From contig NC_073746.1 of assembly GCF_029784135.1 (NCBI RefSeq), forward strand, positions 149,619,056 to 149,683,055: DNA of 64,000 bases. The letters are read 5' to 3'. Made by a program: the position numbers and the translations under genes. The notes below the pieces were generated by a model. That model did not search any database. It saw nothing but the letters and a program-made list of their open reading frames with translations, and was not told where the DNA came from. This document shows positions 44,725 to 56,527 of this stretch, in pieces (position 1 is the first letter of the stretch; every line of letters begins with the position of its first letter). The stretch comes from Toxorhynchites rutilus septentrionalis (Eukaryota; Arthropoda; Insecta; Diptera; Culicidae).

Positions 44725-45122
44725 GATCTTCGTAGCTTAATTGGTTGCGTGTCCGCTACTAAGCGAACGTTTACGAGCTATTAACTATAAGGGCCCTCGA
44801 TTGACCCATCCTTGTGTGTTATTCTAGCTACAGCGTAAACGCAACAATTATCATGTGATGGTGATCCCAGCCTCTCAATTCACATACGGTCTGCTGCATC
44901 GGTAATTGGTCCTATTAAAAACACAACAATGGAGGCCTCATAGCAACAGTCCCGCTGTGTATGGTCCAACTGTGAACATTCGAACAATAGGAATATTCTT
45001 ACGCCGAAAAAGACGACATTGTGTAATTTACAACATGTGTTTTGATAAGATAGGAATACTCATACGCCTAGATGGCTACTGTGTAATAAACAACAAAACT
45101 AAGTTGGCTAAGTTAAAACGTT
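44725..45122 (+). repeat. SINE family 2, tRNA-like head, plus copy
   Basis: It begins GGGGATCTTCGTAGCTTAAT, with an A-box-like TAGCTTAATTGGTTGCG, and shares AAGCGAACG, AGGGCCCTC and TACGCCTAGATGGCTACTGT with the minus-strand copy at 53385-53766. The region between A and B boxes is damaged here. It is probably a polymerase III-derived element and not a working tRNA gene. Confidence 0.6.
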
Positions 45123-46254
45123 AAAAATTATCATGAGTTTAATGTGCAGTTTTGCTTCTCTACAACTGATTTATGAAACACTAAATTGAAGGAATTTCAT
45201 ATAAACAATTGGAAAAGCAACAATCTTTTTAACAATAATTTGAATTGTACACTCAATTTTGCAACCTCTTATTAGATATTTTTTATTAGTATTTTAAACA
45301 TGAAGTAGAAATGTGGCCATTTTAATTTATTTTTCTTATCACTACATGAGAGTCATTTCATTACTTATTTTTTAACCCCGAAAAACTCAAAAATAACAAA
45401 CCAGCACGAGGTGTATACTTAATTTTACTATTGACTGTATCTATTGGAGAGCTCAAATTAAAAGCTCTGATATAGAAACTGTCTGCAAAGCGGATCGGAG
45501 GGATTTTTTTTATATTAAATCATAACACTTTGTAGGATTTGTAAAAAAAATATCTTATATTCACGAAACTCTCCTCAACCCATTAACGACCAACCTCTAA
45601 AAATCATTTTTTTTTTTGACGAAAGCCATCGGTGTACTTTTGATTATAGGCGCTAGGGAAACCCCAATATTCAAGAATTTTTTTCCCATCTTCCATTTTC
45701 CGGGAAATAACGAAAACTCTAAAAATCGCCAAACAAAAACATTGGCCAAACATGTTTTTTCAACTTTGAGGAGGTTTAACCAATGGTTTTTTTTTCCCTA
45801 AATCATGATGTATGTTTTTTATTAAAGTAATACTGAGAAAAAGTTCACATATTCTTGTATTTTATTAGATTTTGTTATCTTTCAGGTTATGTTAGGTTAT
45901 CGGGGTGTTTGTAAACATGGGCTGAGATGATCCTTTTATGATTCTGGATGATGGTGCGCTGGTAGCTTTTAATCGTTGCGATGATGAATAAGCGCTGGCC
46001 GGATATCAGGCTCGGTAAAGATTCTATTGGATGTTGAGTGTTTTGTAAACACAAGATAATGTTGGATGGTGGGCTCTACTGATTCGTCAGCATTAATCGG
46101 TGCATTGGTTGAATGATGGAAATGTAGATGTTTGGAGATATGAACGGTAGATCAGCGATTTGGGAAATCCGTTAATACGGAGATTTCTTTATGTTTTCAG
46201 AATCTTGTTGTTATTGTTTAGTCATCTTTCTGGAAGGGAGGGTGATAACATAGA
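45123..46254. other. No gene recognised
   Basis: AT-rich sequence without motif-bearing open frames. Around 45900-46150 there is a G-rich, T-rich stretch with several GATGATG/GGATG motifs but no clear function. Confidence 0.3.
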
Positions 46255-46497
<243 letters not shown>

Positions 46498-46714
46498 ACG
46501 TTATATTCACAATGATGCTGCATTCCACGAAGAGATTAGATCTTATTCACAACATTGTTCCGCAAATAAACCCGGTCCATAGCTGCAGTTCTTGTCAAGT
46601 CTTGCTCCACCTGATCTAACCATCTCGCTCGCTGGGCTTCTCTTATTCTTGCTTGTTCCCGCCGGATTCTTATATAGATAGAATATTCATATATTAGATT
46701 CAGTTTCCATTATC

Positions 46715-46923
46715 TATTGTTCATAGGAGCCATTAAGGGTGTGACCTTTCCCGAGATAACTTTCAATAAGCATGAGGATCTCTCAACCAAGCTCTCGGAG
46801 CTTTTGGCGGTCAATAGCGATGCATGCACGGGGTTCGTGTTATGGTCGGGGGTTAAGGGGGATAGAATGTCAGGAGCAATCTGGAGGAAACAAATATATT
46901 TTGATCCGGCAGGGAGATTGTGA
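46715..46923 (+). CDS. Unassigned possible exon
   Basis: The frame reads GAIKGVTFPEITFNKHEDL, then GFVLWSGVKGDRMSGAIW and IYFDPAG. Composition and codon pattern look more protein-like than the surrounding AT-rich DNA. It is preceded by a splice-acceptor-like TTATCTATTGTTCATAG ending at about 46726. A second frame continues with CDILFSDEKLSLSVQLQSSK after about 46915, as if a frameshift followed. I do not recognise the family. It could be an exon of a host gene, a relic of captured coding sequence, or chance. Confidence 0.3.
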
Positions 46924-47032
46924 TATTTTATTTTCAGATGAAAAACTTTCCCTTTCAGTACAGCTACAATCATCAAAATAACCGTGTGGCTGTCAAAGTC
47001 TCGCCAAAAATTCAAAAGATAAACTTGATATA

Positions 47033-47688
47033 CCGTTCTGAATCATATTTCGGACAACATCATATTTCGGACACTTTGTTCTAATATCTTGAAATACTTA
47101 ATGCACTAATGATATAACTATAAAATTAATATCACAATTTCTTCTTTAGGGTTTCTTGGTTTCACTATCATTTAATATGAGAACTACATTTGAATTATAA
47201 CATAATCGGTAAAAATCTTACAACACTACTCACTATCATGTGTGTTTGACGTTTGCTTAGCGTGAGCACGTAGAATTGACCCGTTCATAAATATTAAAAT
47301 TTCTTCCGTGTTTCATCAGTTCTCATCACCGTTAACAGTTTACTGTGATTGCTAGGTAAGTGTTTCGCAATTGACTATAAAATATAATCAAGCGTTATGT
47401 AATTTTCGTCCAAAGAATTACAAAATAAAGTGTCCGAAATTTGAATTTTGAACAATCTGTCTGAAATTTGATTTAGTGTCCGAAATTTAATTCTCATTCG
47501 CTTCATTTGAAAAGCATTATATTCGATGATTTTTTAATGTTCTCGAATAAATAGGTACCAAAGCAGAAAGCTTAAAAGCATATTGAACTAATTTATTAAA
47601 AATATCAACCAAATAATACCTGTGCATGAAGTTTAGATCTGTTTTCTGCATCATATGCCTTAGGCGTCCGAAATATGATTCAGAACGG
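47033..47688. mobile_element. MITE with 23-bp terminal inverted repeats
   Basis: It starts CCGTTCTGAATCATATTTCG and ends with its exact complement, flanked by TA (47031-47032 and 47689-47690). Internal copies of GTCCGAAAT(T)TGA occur at about 47430-47490. It is 656 bp with no coding capacity. The TA target suggests Tc1/mariner or pogo mobilisation. Confidence 0.8.
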
Positions 47689-47916
47689 TAGATCGCTTCC
47701 TGAGCATGTCAAAATTCATGGTTTCTGGAGACCTACCATTAGAAGGCAAACTTTTTTTTTCTTAATTATTATGTGTGATTATGAAAAACACATAAAAAAA
47801 TATTATGTGTGATTATGAAAAACACAAAAAAATATATATACTCAATGAAATCAGTTCACTACAGCAGCTACACGAACTTCCCAAGAGAGCACTCATGGCC
47901 ATAGAATACTCAATAG

Positions 47917-48659
47917 CAGGGCTCGGCATAGTCATATTCGACTTGAGATAGTCAGGAAACCATAAAGAAGGTCGCCTTCTTATTCAATTGGAAATGACTT
48001 TTGGCTTCCATCAGTTTCTCCGTCAACATGACTCAACAGTCAATCGGGCGTTTAGTCTGTATCCCCACATATAAAATAGCGCGCAGTGTTGTATTCAGAA
48101 CCACTGACAAATTTGGGAATTTTGTTGATATAAACCCGTTTTTCTGTATGTGTTTTTCATAAAATTGAACTCAGAGACAAAGTGAATTAAAATTTTGTTT
48201 AGAATTCCTCCCAAACTGCACGCTATTGACTGATACTAACACGAGGACCTTTACAGCATACCTGATAACTGTCTGAGTTCATTGGTTTGAATTCACGATG
48301 GATAGACAATAAACCGTCCATTAATGGTGTAACTACTTTTTGCATCAGAAATCAAGTTTTAGTTTCACTTTATATGAACGTAAAACTAAGATTGTGTATG
48401 CAGCTAAAGAGATTAGTGTCAGGGAGAAGTAGAAGTGTGGATTGAAGTCAGTTGAATGAAGAGGCAGATTTGTATTCATTAGTCACGTCAATTAGAATAA
48501 TCATTGACTAGAATAGTTCATCAGTCATCCTCTCTCAACGTTCGTCGATTCATTATCGAGTCAATTCAAATTATGTTGATGGCGAATGCCGAAGTAGTCC
48601 TAGTCGAAGCGAAGCTACTGAGAGGAGAGTCGATATTCAGTTTTCATCTTCGAGCCCTG
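47917..48659. mobile_element. Non-autonomous hAT element, copy B, 743 bp
   Basis: It starts CAGGGCTCGGCATAG and ends CTTCGAGCCCTG. The 8-bp flanks CTCAATAG (47909-47916) and CTCAATAT (48660-48667) match at seven of eight positions. It is the inverted relative of 4285-5117, sharing CACGATGGATAGACAATAAA-type sequence. No transposase. Confidence 0.8.
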
Positions 48660-48769
48660 CTCAATATACATTACCTAGCTATAAAGTTATTTCAACCCCC
48701 TATAAACAATGTTCCGGACAACGTGGCAACGAAGGAGAAAATGCTATTTTTATCTATAACTAGCTGACC

Positions 48770-49867
48770 CGGCAAACTTCGTCCCGCCCAAAATTTGTTT
48801 TTTGTTATCAATACCTTCAAACATTCACGTTTTCTTACTATGAGCAAGTTCATGGGTCCAATCGCAGAACTGTTAATTGATTGAATTCCCTAAGGAAATG
48901 GGGAGCAGTATCTAACCACCGTAAAAACATTTATTGCACCTTAAAATCTCCACATGCCAAATTTGGTTTCATTTGCTTGATTAGTTATTGAGTAATGCAG
49001 AAATTTGTGTTTAATTTGTATGGCAGCCCCCCTAAGAAAGGGAGAGGAGTATCTAACCAACGTTAAAACATTTATTGCACCCTAAAACCTCCACATGCCA
49101 AATTTGGTTTCATTTGCTTGAATAATTCTTGAGTAATGCAAAAATTTGTGTTTCATTTGTATGGCAGCCTTAGAGAGAGGGGTGGAGAGTCTAACTACCA
49201 TAGAAACATTTATTGTACCCGAAAAACTCAATATGCCTGATTTGGTTTCATTTGCTTGAATAATTCTCGAGTAATGCAGAAATTTGTGTTTCATTTGTAT
49301 GGCAGCCCCCCTTTAAAGAGGGAGTGGAGAGTCTAACTATCATAAAAACATTTATTGCACCCTAAAACCTCAATATGCCTAATTTAGTTTCATTTGATTG
49401 AAAAATTCTCGAGTAATGCAGAAATTTGTCTTTCATTTGTATGGCAGCCCTCCTTTGGAGAGGGGGGTGGAGAGTCTAACCATCATAGAAACATTTATTG
49501 CACCCTAAAACCTCCATATGCCTATTTTGGTTTCATTTGCTTGATTAATTCTCGAGTAATGCAGACATTTGTGTTTCATTTGTATGGCAGCCCCCCCTTA
49601 AAAGAGGGGGGTGGAGAGTCTAACCATCCTAGAAACATTTATTGCACCCTAGAACCTCAATATGCCTAATTTGGTTTCAATTGCTTGATTAATTCCCGAG
49701 TAATGTAGAAATGTGTGTTTCATTTGTATGGCAGCCCCCTTAGAGAGGGGATCTCAAACTATTACGAAAACCTTCCCCGGCCCCAAAAACCCCTACATAC
49801 CAATTTTTATGTTGATCGGTTCAGTAGTTTCCGAATCCACAAGAATCAGACAGACAGACAGAAACCC

Positions 49868-49934
<67 letters not shown>
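48770..49934 (-). mobile_element. Helitron-like element with minisatellite, copy 4
   Basis: In reverse it starts TCTATATATATATA (from 49934) and ends GGGTCAGCTAG at 48770, with A before and T after. It contains about six minisatellite units and a (TA)n tract of about 65 bp (49868-49932) just inside the 5' end. The subterminal block GGGACGAAGTTTGCCGGGTC is well kept. Confidence 0.75.
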
Positions 49935-50282
49935 TATATTTCTGTAATCAGAGATTTATTTGACTTAGACTTATATTTATGTAGATCTTAACTGCTTAGA
50001 CTTGTGTTTAAAAATGATAAATGATGACTTCTTGTCTTCTTCTGCATTATTGAATGAACAGAAGAAAAGGATAGTAATGGCTTTAATGCTATTTTTGTGT
50101 ACATTTTTAAACAGAATGTGGTGTAAGATTCTACCACGTTATCTCATCTAAACCGTCACCCGTTACCCGTTAAGGATACAAGTTTATACAGGAAACGGTT
50201 TTTTTCAGGGCTTCCATTTAATGTATCAAAAGAGAAAAAAATACAGATTTTGAACAATGAAAAAACTCAATTCAAATGTGAT
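49935..50282. other. No gene recognised
   Basis: AT-rich sequence with a CCGTCACCCGTTACCCGTTA tandem motif at about 50153. No gene or element ends. Confidence 0.3.
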
Positions 50283-50740
50283 TACTACACCCAAAATTGA
50301 TTTTTAGCTAATGTTTTGTCATCCCGATTTATGATATTAAATGAGACATAACAGAACAGAAAATGTCATGACTCACAAATACTGGTAAGCATTTGTATAA
50401 TATACATGGTACAGCAATATAAGATTAATACGAGCGAACGAAACAGAAGATAAATAAGCTTTCCGCATACTTTGCCTCATACACGGCCCAGTCCGAGACA
50501 GATATTGTTCTCCGTCATGCGCTCCTTTTTTCCTCTTAGAAAACACTTTCCAACTTCATTATATAATCGGGTGCAATATCATCACGTATTTAGCAATATA
50601 TATCACGCAACTGCTGAAGCATCATTAGCTATGTGGATAGCGTGGTCGTGTAAAATAGATTTGCATTCCAGCCGGTCTTGGTTCGATCCCCATTGACATC
50701 GTATGGACTTCTTTTTGGCACAATCCCAAAATGAAATGAG
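50283..50740 (+). repeat. Dispersed repeat family B, plus copy with tRNA-like box
   Basis: It contains TTTTGTCATCCCGATTTATG, then ATATAAGATTAATACGAGCG, a second block TTAGAAAACACTTTCCAACT, and at about 50625-50735 a tRNA-like part: GCTATGTGGATAGCGTGGTC (A-box-like) and GGTTCGATCCCCATTGAC (B box). It then runs into TTTTTGGCACAATCCCAAAA. Two parallel copies suggest a mobile element with a polymerase III-type region. Confidence 0.6.
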
Positions 50741-50799
50741 AAAAGAAAACAGAAAGAGATGTCTGCTCGCATACATACAAACCATTCTTTTTACTCTAT

Positions 50800-51330
50800 A
50801 TGCTTATGCAGCCATTCCATGCCAAACTCATATATTGGATCTCAGATTTTCGTGAAAATTTGCAGTTTTGTTCCTTATCGCCAGCTTTTTTTTTTAATTT
50901 TTCGTTGGGGTCACTTTTCTAATTTAGGGTTGTCCGAAAAATCATTTTTTTCCAAAAAAATGCATTTTTTCAAAAATTCATAAGTTTTGAACTACTGTAC
51001 CGTTCCAGTACCGTACTGATCGACACATAAAATTAAAGCCAATTAGATGGTCTTTTCTGAATAAAGTAAATCTGTAAAAAGATTTTGTTGCCGTAATCAT
51101 TGATTGTATTTGTTTTTTACATAATACATCCAAACATTAGAGATTTGCTTTGTTTGTTTTTGAGATATGATTTTTCAAAGCTGGGCTGAAAAATTATTTT
51201 TCCGCTTTTTCCAAAAATGACTTTTTCCAAAAATTCATAACATAATTCATAATTCTAAACTACTGGACCGATTTAGATAACCGACATATCAAATGAAGCC
51301 AATGAGAAAAGACTAGCTCATTGGCGTTAA
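50800..51330. repeat. Imperfect 250-bp direct duplication
   Basis: Blocks at 50935-51060 and 51190-51320 share the order TTTTTCCAAAAA, AATTCATAA, ACTACTG(T/G)ACCG, GACACAT and AAGCCAAT. The upstream sequence near 50810 (CCATGCCAAACTCATATATT) belongs to the same repeat. No gene. Confidence 0.45.
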
Positions 51331-51975
51331 CTTAATATGTTGATCATCTGAATCGGCCTAATTGCTCAAATATTATGATTTTTTGAAAAGAGTAATTTTT
51401 GTAAAAAAAAGAGTAAAATTTGATTTTTAATAAAAAGATCTTTGAGATCTTGAAAAGCGACCATTTGATCGCCACCGGTAGAAATAGGTATATATGAAAT
51501 GTTGGTAGGTTTAGTGTTAAATCTAATCAATTGTAGGCGAGACGAAGGTCACCGGTTCTGCTAATAAAACACGAATTCTTTACTTGACATAAACATGGAT
51601 TCAAAAAACACGTTTTAACAAATTAATGAAATACTAATTACTTTAGATAGTGATCTGATTAGTCTTTGCTCAAACGAATATGATTCATTCATGTTCATGT
51701 CAGAATACGTTATCAGTTCAAAACAAGATTAAAATCGCACTGCAGGGCAATGAAAACATCGCAATTTCTGGCAACTCTGACCTGTTCCTATTAGTATCAC
51801 TCTGCGTACACACTACTAGAGATATGTAGTATGAACTCAAGCTAGTGTAGACGGCGTCGAGAGGTAGTAACAGCAGCAGCAACAACAACAGCAATAACAG
51901 AGGCGGCAAAGTAGACACAAAAAAAAGTCCACAATCTGTGGTTGAGTCGGGCAGCGCAACGTTCTTTCGCTTCAA
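51331..51975. other. Upstream region of the ATPase beta gene
   Basis: The left part is featureless. At about 51865-51905 there is a short CAG/CAA-type trinucleotide stretch (AACAGCAGCAGCAACAACAA), and from 51900 to 52030 the GC content rises. This likely holds the promoter, but no TATA box is evident close to the possible initiator. Confidence 0.35.
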
Positions 51976-52359
51976 TTCAGTTTTCGATGGCCTACGCGCG
52001 TGAACGGTAACCGAACAGCGTGAATTCTCCTCCGGTTGGTCAAGTCGGAAAGTGGAAACCTGTTCGTAAGAGAGCGCAATCGAACCAGCTGAAATTTAAT
52101 ATAATTCGTGGCGGGAACCTTTACAACAACATAAAAACACAACGCTGGATTTTAGAATCGAAACATACAACAAAGAATAGCCGGTTTATTGGGGGGAAAA
52201 GGCATCAATTATCCCGCAAATTAAAATAAAGTGCCATATCGTGAGCTCAAAGTGAAACGATTGTCGTGTAGTTCTTTACTTTATTTAAGTTAACCTCAAA
52301 GTGCAATTGTTGTGATAGTGTAGTTTTGTGCTAGTGTTACACAAAAAAATCAACGCAAA
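51976..52359 (+). promoter_or_regulatory. Possible initiator and 5' UTR of ATPase beta gene
   Basis: TTCAGTTTT at about 51977-51985 fits the insect initiator consensus TCAGTY. From here the sequence runs without repeats to the start codon at 52360, where the context CGCAAAATG is favourable (CAAAATG is the typical insect form). Several short upstream open frames exist (for example ATG at 52020). The start of transcription is a guess. Confidence 0.3.
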
Positions 52360-52495
52360 ATGCCAGAAAAGAAGAAAGATGCTCGTATAGTGAAAACGTA
52401 CGAGTTCCCAACGAAACCTGAGAAGAAAACGCTCGGCCAGATCCTATATGACAAGGAAACGGGTCAGGTTTTTGGCCGAACCGCCAAAAGTTGGG
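52360..52495 (+). CDS. Na+/K+-ATPase beta subunit (nervana-like), first coding exon
   Basis: The beta subunit is a single-pass type II membrane protein that folds and delivers the catalytic alpha subunit of the sodium pump. The exon encodes the short cytoplasmic tail: MPEKKKDARIVKTYEFPTKP, then GQILYDKETGQVFGRTAKSW and the first base of a Gly codon. The EFP..PEKK.T segment and the (L/I)Y(N/D)...TG..FGRT.KSW motif, just before the membrane span, are typical of insect nervana proteins. A strong splice donor G/GTAAGC follows at 52496 (phase 1). The next exon, with the transmembrane helix, is not in the window, so intron 1 exceeds 11.5 kb. I cannot say whether this is the nrv1- or nrv2-type gene. 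Confidence 0.8.
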
Positions 52496-53384
52496 GTAAG
52501 CTAGAATATTCTCCGTTTGGAATTCTGTTAACAGCTGGCAGTTGAACAGGCAACATTTGCATACGTCGTTTAAACGGTGATAACACTATCTCGATGCTGG
52601 GGCAATATTGCGATAACTGCATCAGATAGGAAAGTTATTCATATCACGATGTGAACACTGAAATTGCGTTCTTTGCGCCGCTCTGCATGATGCCGAGTAG
52701 GGTCATCAGCTGTCATGCTGAGGAAGAAAAAAGATGCGAAAAACAATTACACATCCCACAAATACAATACCAACAACACTAGACACCGCCCGTTTTGTTT
52801 TAACGAAGATGCAGAAGAATTTCCGAATTGTTTCGATCGTCGACAAGCGTTACAAGTGTTTCTAATAGAAGGAGATGTTTGTGGATTATTTATTTTAAGA
52901 CGAACTCGGTACGTTGAAACACTGAATGATGATGAGTCGAAAATGTGTTGATCGGCGGTCTATGAGAGATGGATGCCTTAGTTTTTCAAAAGTACGCTAC
53001 ATGTTACCCTGAAACCAACTGATAATGAAAGCACGTGCGATGTAGAGTTTTGACCGCTGAAAAAATGTGCAGAGCGAATTCAAGCTGCATTAATGGATTG
53101 AAATAGTTTGAGAGATGAAAAAGGTAAAACACCCAAACGAGAATCAAATCAAATTTCCTTTTTTTACGTTTTTACGTTTAAAATACTGGATTCCTTGTTA
53201 ACTGGATGCATTTTTTCTACTATAGGGAAAAATCCACGTCAAATCTGCTGGGCGTTTATCCGAACCTCTATGATTTTTTGACACTTGGTGCTTACGATGG
53301 AAACTAAGGCTCTATTAGCATTTTAGCTGTAACAGAGCCGGATTTTAATCGTGTACATGTCACATGGTCATCATATCTATAATT
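52496..53384 (+). other. Start of the presumed intron; no exon recognised
   Basis: After the donor at 52496 there is no recognisable coding sequence. The frame at 52715-52951 begins MLRKKKDAKNNYTSH, faintly like the first exon's KKKDA, which may hint at a decayed duplicate or alternative first exon. It has no FGRT.KSW motif. Confidence 0.35.
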
Positions 53385-53766
53385 AGCACATTACACAGTT
53401 GCCATTCGCCAGTATTCCTTCTATACCATTACATATGGTACATTCACACAGTAGCCATTTAGGCGTAAGAGTTATTCTTTCTGTTCTTCCATTATCCAGT
53501 TGGACCACCGGACAGCGGAGACAGTTGATTGATCATTGTTGAGTTATTTATAGAACAGTAGCCCGATGTGTCTGCAGGGCAGAGCAGTTGTATGGATGAA
53601 TCGATCTTATTTCGACCGTGGATCGATCTCCATCGCTGATGATTGTTGCATGGACGTAGCTATTCTGTAACAACACAAAGATGGTCAATGAGGGCCCTGA
53701 GTTTTGAACTCACGATCGATCGCTTACTAAGCGAACGCGTAACCAATGTGGCTACGGAGACCCCCA
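53385..53766 (-). mobile_element. SINE family 2, minus copy with intact tRNA-like boxes
   Basis: Read on the minus strand from 53766: GTCTCCGTAGCCACATTGGT (A box GTAGCCACATTGGTTACGCG), AAGCGATCGATC and B-box-like GAGTTCAAAACTC, then AGGGCCCTCATTGAC. The body includes TACGCCTAAATGGCTACTGT. The related copy is at 44725-45122. The B box lacks the usual GGTTCGA start, so it is probably not a functional tRNA gene. Confidence 0.65.
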
Positions 53767-54507
53767 TAATAATTTACATTGTCGTATGATCAATTTAAAT
53801 TACGACTAATTTTTTAAAAGGGTGTATTCCAAAAATCTCAACTCAAAATCCAGATGTCTGATTAAAATATCATGTTCGACAAAGTTGTTGGAAATTAATA
53901 AGCTATTTATAAAAAATAATATTTCGAATGCACTGTTCAATAATCTTACTCAAAAATTGAGTTTGATATTAAAAACATTTATATCTCCTTTCGATATTTT
54001 TCTTTATATTTTTTTATTGGAAAATACACCAAATTTAACTAGTTTGACGTATAGTGGTGCCATGTCGGACTCACCAAAATCGAGATATGAGTTTTTGGAA
54101 ATTTAGAAATTTCAATACTTGGGAAATCGTATCCATTAAAGAAAAGTAACATGAAAAACAGAATCTACATACACTTCAACATGAAAAACTATACAGATCA
54201 TTTTATCCATGGACTAACCGTTTGCGAGATACAGTCAACTCTCCCTAACTCGATGTTCTGTATCTCGACATTTTCCCTACAGAATATCGATGGATTTCAT
54301 GGCACCTTTGATTTTACAAGCATTCTTCTCTCCTTAACCCGATGCCTCCCTTACTCGATGTGTTTTGATTAATTTTTCCATGGATTTTCACCTCCCTAAC
54401 TCGATTGATTTTCGCGAACATGTTTTTGTGCGTTATTACCTATGATTTCAATTGCTCTTGAAAGTGAAGACGGAGTGTTCGTGTCATCAAACAATTTCTT
54501 TTCAAGT

Positions 54508-54972
54508 ATGGAATACCACGAGAAACCTTTCAAGCGAACAATCAAAACGCTAACCATTGCTCAACGTTTGAGCGTCATCGAGCAGTTCGAAAAGTATTGT
54601 CGGAAGGGGTCTGAAACTGCAAATAATTTCAGTATTGCACAAAGTACGGTATCAACACTATTCAAACTAAAGTAAGAATGGAATCGGAATGTAAAATTGA
54701 ATCTAGACCAAAAGCATATAAGGTTGGTCGGAATCGAAAAGCTGGAGCGGTCAATGAATTTTTGTCTTATCAAGCCAGAGAGAATAATATACCTCTCTCA
54801 GGTTCTATCCTTCGGGAGATGGCTTGCGAATTTGGCCAGAAACTGGGAATTCCCAACTTTAAAGCACAACCAACATGGACGGGGGGAATTTGAGGAATGG
54901 ATCATGCAATTTGACGAAAAATTTCCAATGGGAATAGAAAAGTATTATTTCTGGAATTATGAGTTATGGTAA
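54508..54972 (+). pseudogene. Tigger/pogo transposase, N-terminal DNA-binding part
   Basis: It reads KTLTIAQRLSVIEQFEK, ETANNFSIAQSTVSTLFKLK, then a stop and frameshifts. Next come IPLSGSILREMACEFGQKLG and IPNF, then an altered segment EEWIMQFDEKFPMGI. These are the two helix-turn-helix modules (psq-like and CENP-B-like) that bind the element's ends. The DDE nuclease domain that should follow over about 900 bp is missing; 55000-56110 is degenerate AT-rich DNA. It is inactive. Confidence 0.75.
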
Positions 54973-55399
54973 TGTATCATACTTATATCTTTCTTAGTTC
55001 GATTAGTTAAATTGCAATTGCAAGAAAAGGAGGATATTTGTCCTTTTCACCTTCATGTTATTCAGCATTCTTACTGTATGTTAATGCACTCTAGGACCCT
55101 TCAGATATACCGGTATTGGATGCAATTGAAATACTTTCACCCCCTCTAAAATCAATAAGGTTAAATCTGAGACTATTTAAAATTGTTTCGGGAAGCCGAA
55201 TTTTCTTTCAATAATGAGTGTGATATTCCGCTGGCATAATTAATGCGCCGTGAGCTTGTTGATGTCGACAGCACAATACCTTTCGATTGCTCATTGTCTT
55301 TTAATGATTAGTGCAAAATAAACCATTTTTTTGTGATTGAACAGTTTCTGCGTGATCATTACAATTTAGTTTGAATAACATACTTAATCAATATTTTCT

Positions 55400-55510
55400 T
55401 TGTTAACCTAGTTCCTCGTGCAGGTCGGACTCGATTATATACAAACTCGATTATATATGATCTGATTATGTAAAATTTGAGACTCGATTATATACGTTTT
55501 GAAAAAAAAG
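55400..55510. repeat. Short tandem pogo-end-like motif
   Basis: CAGGTCGGACTCGATTATAT is followed by three copies of ACTCGATTATATA within 100 bp. It resembles the end of another pogo-type MITE. No matching opposite end was found before the mariner at 56113, so the rest may be deleted. Confidence 0.35.
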
Positions 55511-56527
55511 TTTTTTTTATAATTCAAATATGAATAGTTTCATTAAAAAAATTAACCTTTCAGCATTAAAGTGAAATTTAAGTGGCTTTTATAAGTACAG
55601 TGGGCTAAAAATCGAGATTTTTGAAGATTTTGATTGAATTTTCATCAGGAATTTTCATCAAATTGTAGAGGGGTTGAAGAGCTTTAATTTAATTGATAGA
55701 TAAAATAGGGATAAAATTAATAATTACAAATTTAAAAAAAAAACTTTTAAATTTTCCACTTCCAAAATGTTATTTTAATCCACTAATTTAGATGTTCCAC
55801 TACTATATCCTGTACTAAATTTTTTCATCTTTTAAAAGAAAGCAACAGAATCGGATTACGTAGCGTACTTTTCAATGTAGAGTCAGTTTTAGCCAACAGA
55901 GTCCGAAACAAAGAAAAAGTTCTATATCTCTGTCATCGTTGAAATTCGAACATATGCGTAGAAGGATTTTTTTCGTTAAATATAAACGCCTATCACCTCC
56001 TGATAGATTCTGGAAAAAAAATTTTGTTTTATATGAGAAAGGTGTTTTTTCACTTTAAGGGAATGAATAAAAAATTCTAATTCATACCATAATTGGGACA
56101 CTTACCCTAATATTAGGCTGTCGAAAAAGTCCTGCGGTATTTCCGCGAGGTGTCGTTGTAAGCGCGTAGTTCTAGTTGTATTAATTGTATCGAGTCATAC
56201 TATAGCTTGTTGGTAAAGGTATTTTTGCGCGCTATAATATAGTCCTTGACAGTGTTTTGTTTGGTTAAGTCGTTCGTGAGTTATAGTGTCGCAAATATGG
56301 AGCAAAATAAAGAGAAAATCCGACATATTTTACAGTACTACTATGACTAAGGGAAAAATGCATCTGAAGCTGCCAATAAAATTTGTGCAGTTTATGGACC
56401 CGATGCAGTTTCCATTTCCACCACACAACGGTGGTTTCAACGTTTACGTTCTGGTGTAGAGGTCGTCGAAGATGCGCCACGCTCCGGAAGGCCTGTCGTC
56501 GAAAATTGCGACAAAATCGCTGAATTA

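Noticed and set aside
44725..44810. Possible tRNA gene
   Set aside because: No cloverleaf with a proper T arm; it matches the head of a dispersed repeat also at 53692-53766.
51718..51975. Leucine-rich minus-strand frame resembling a signal peptide
   Set aside because: The Leu run is the translation of a CAG/CAA trinucleotide stretch upstream of the ATPase gene.
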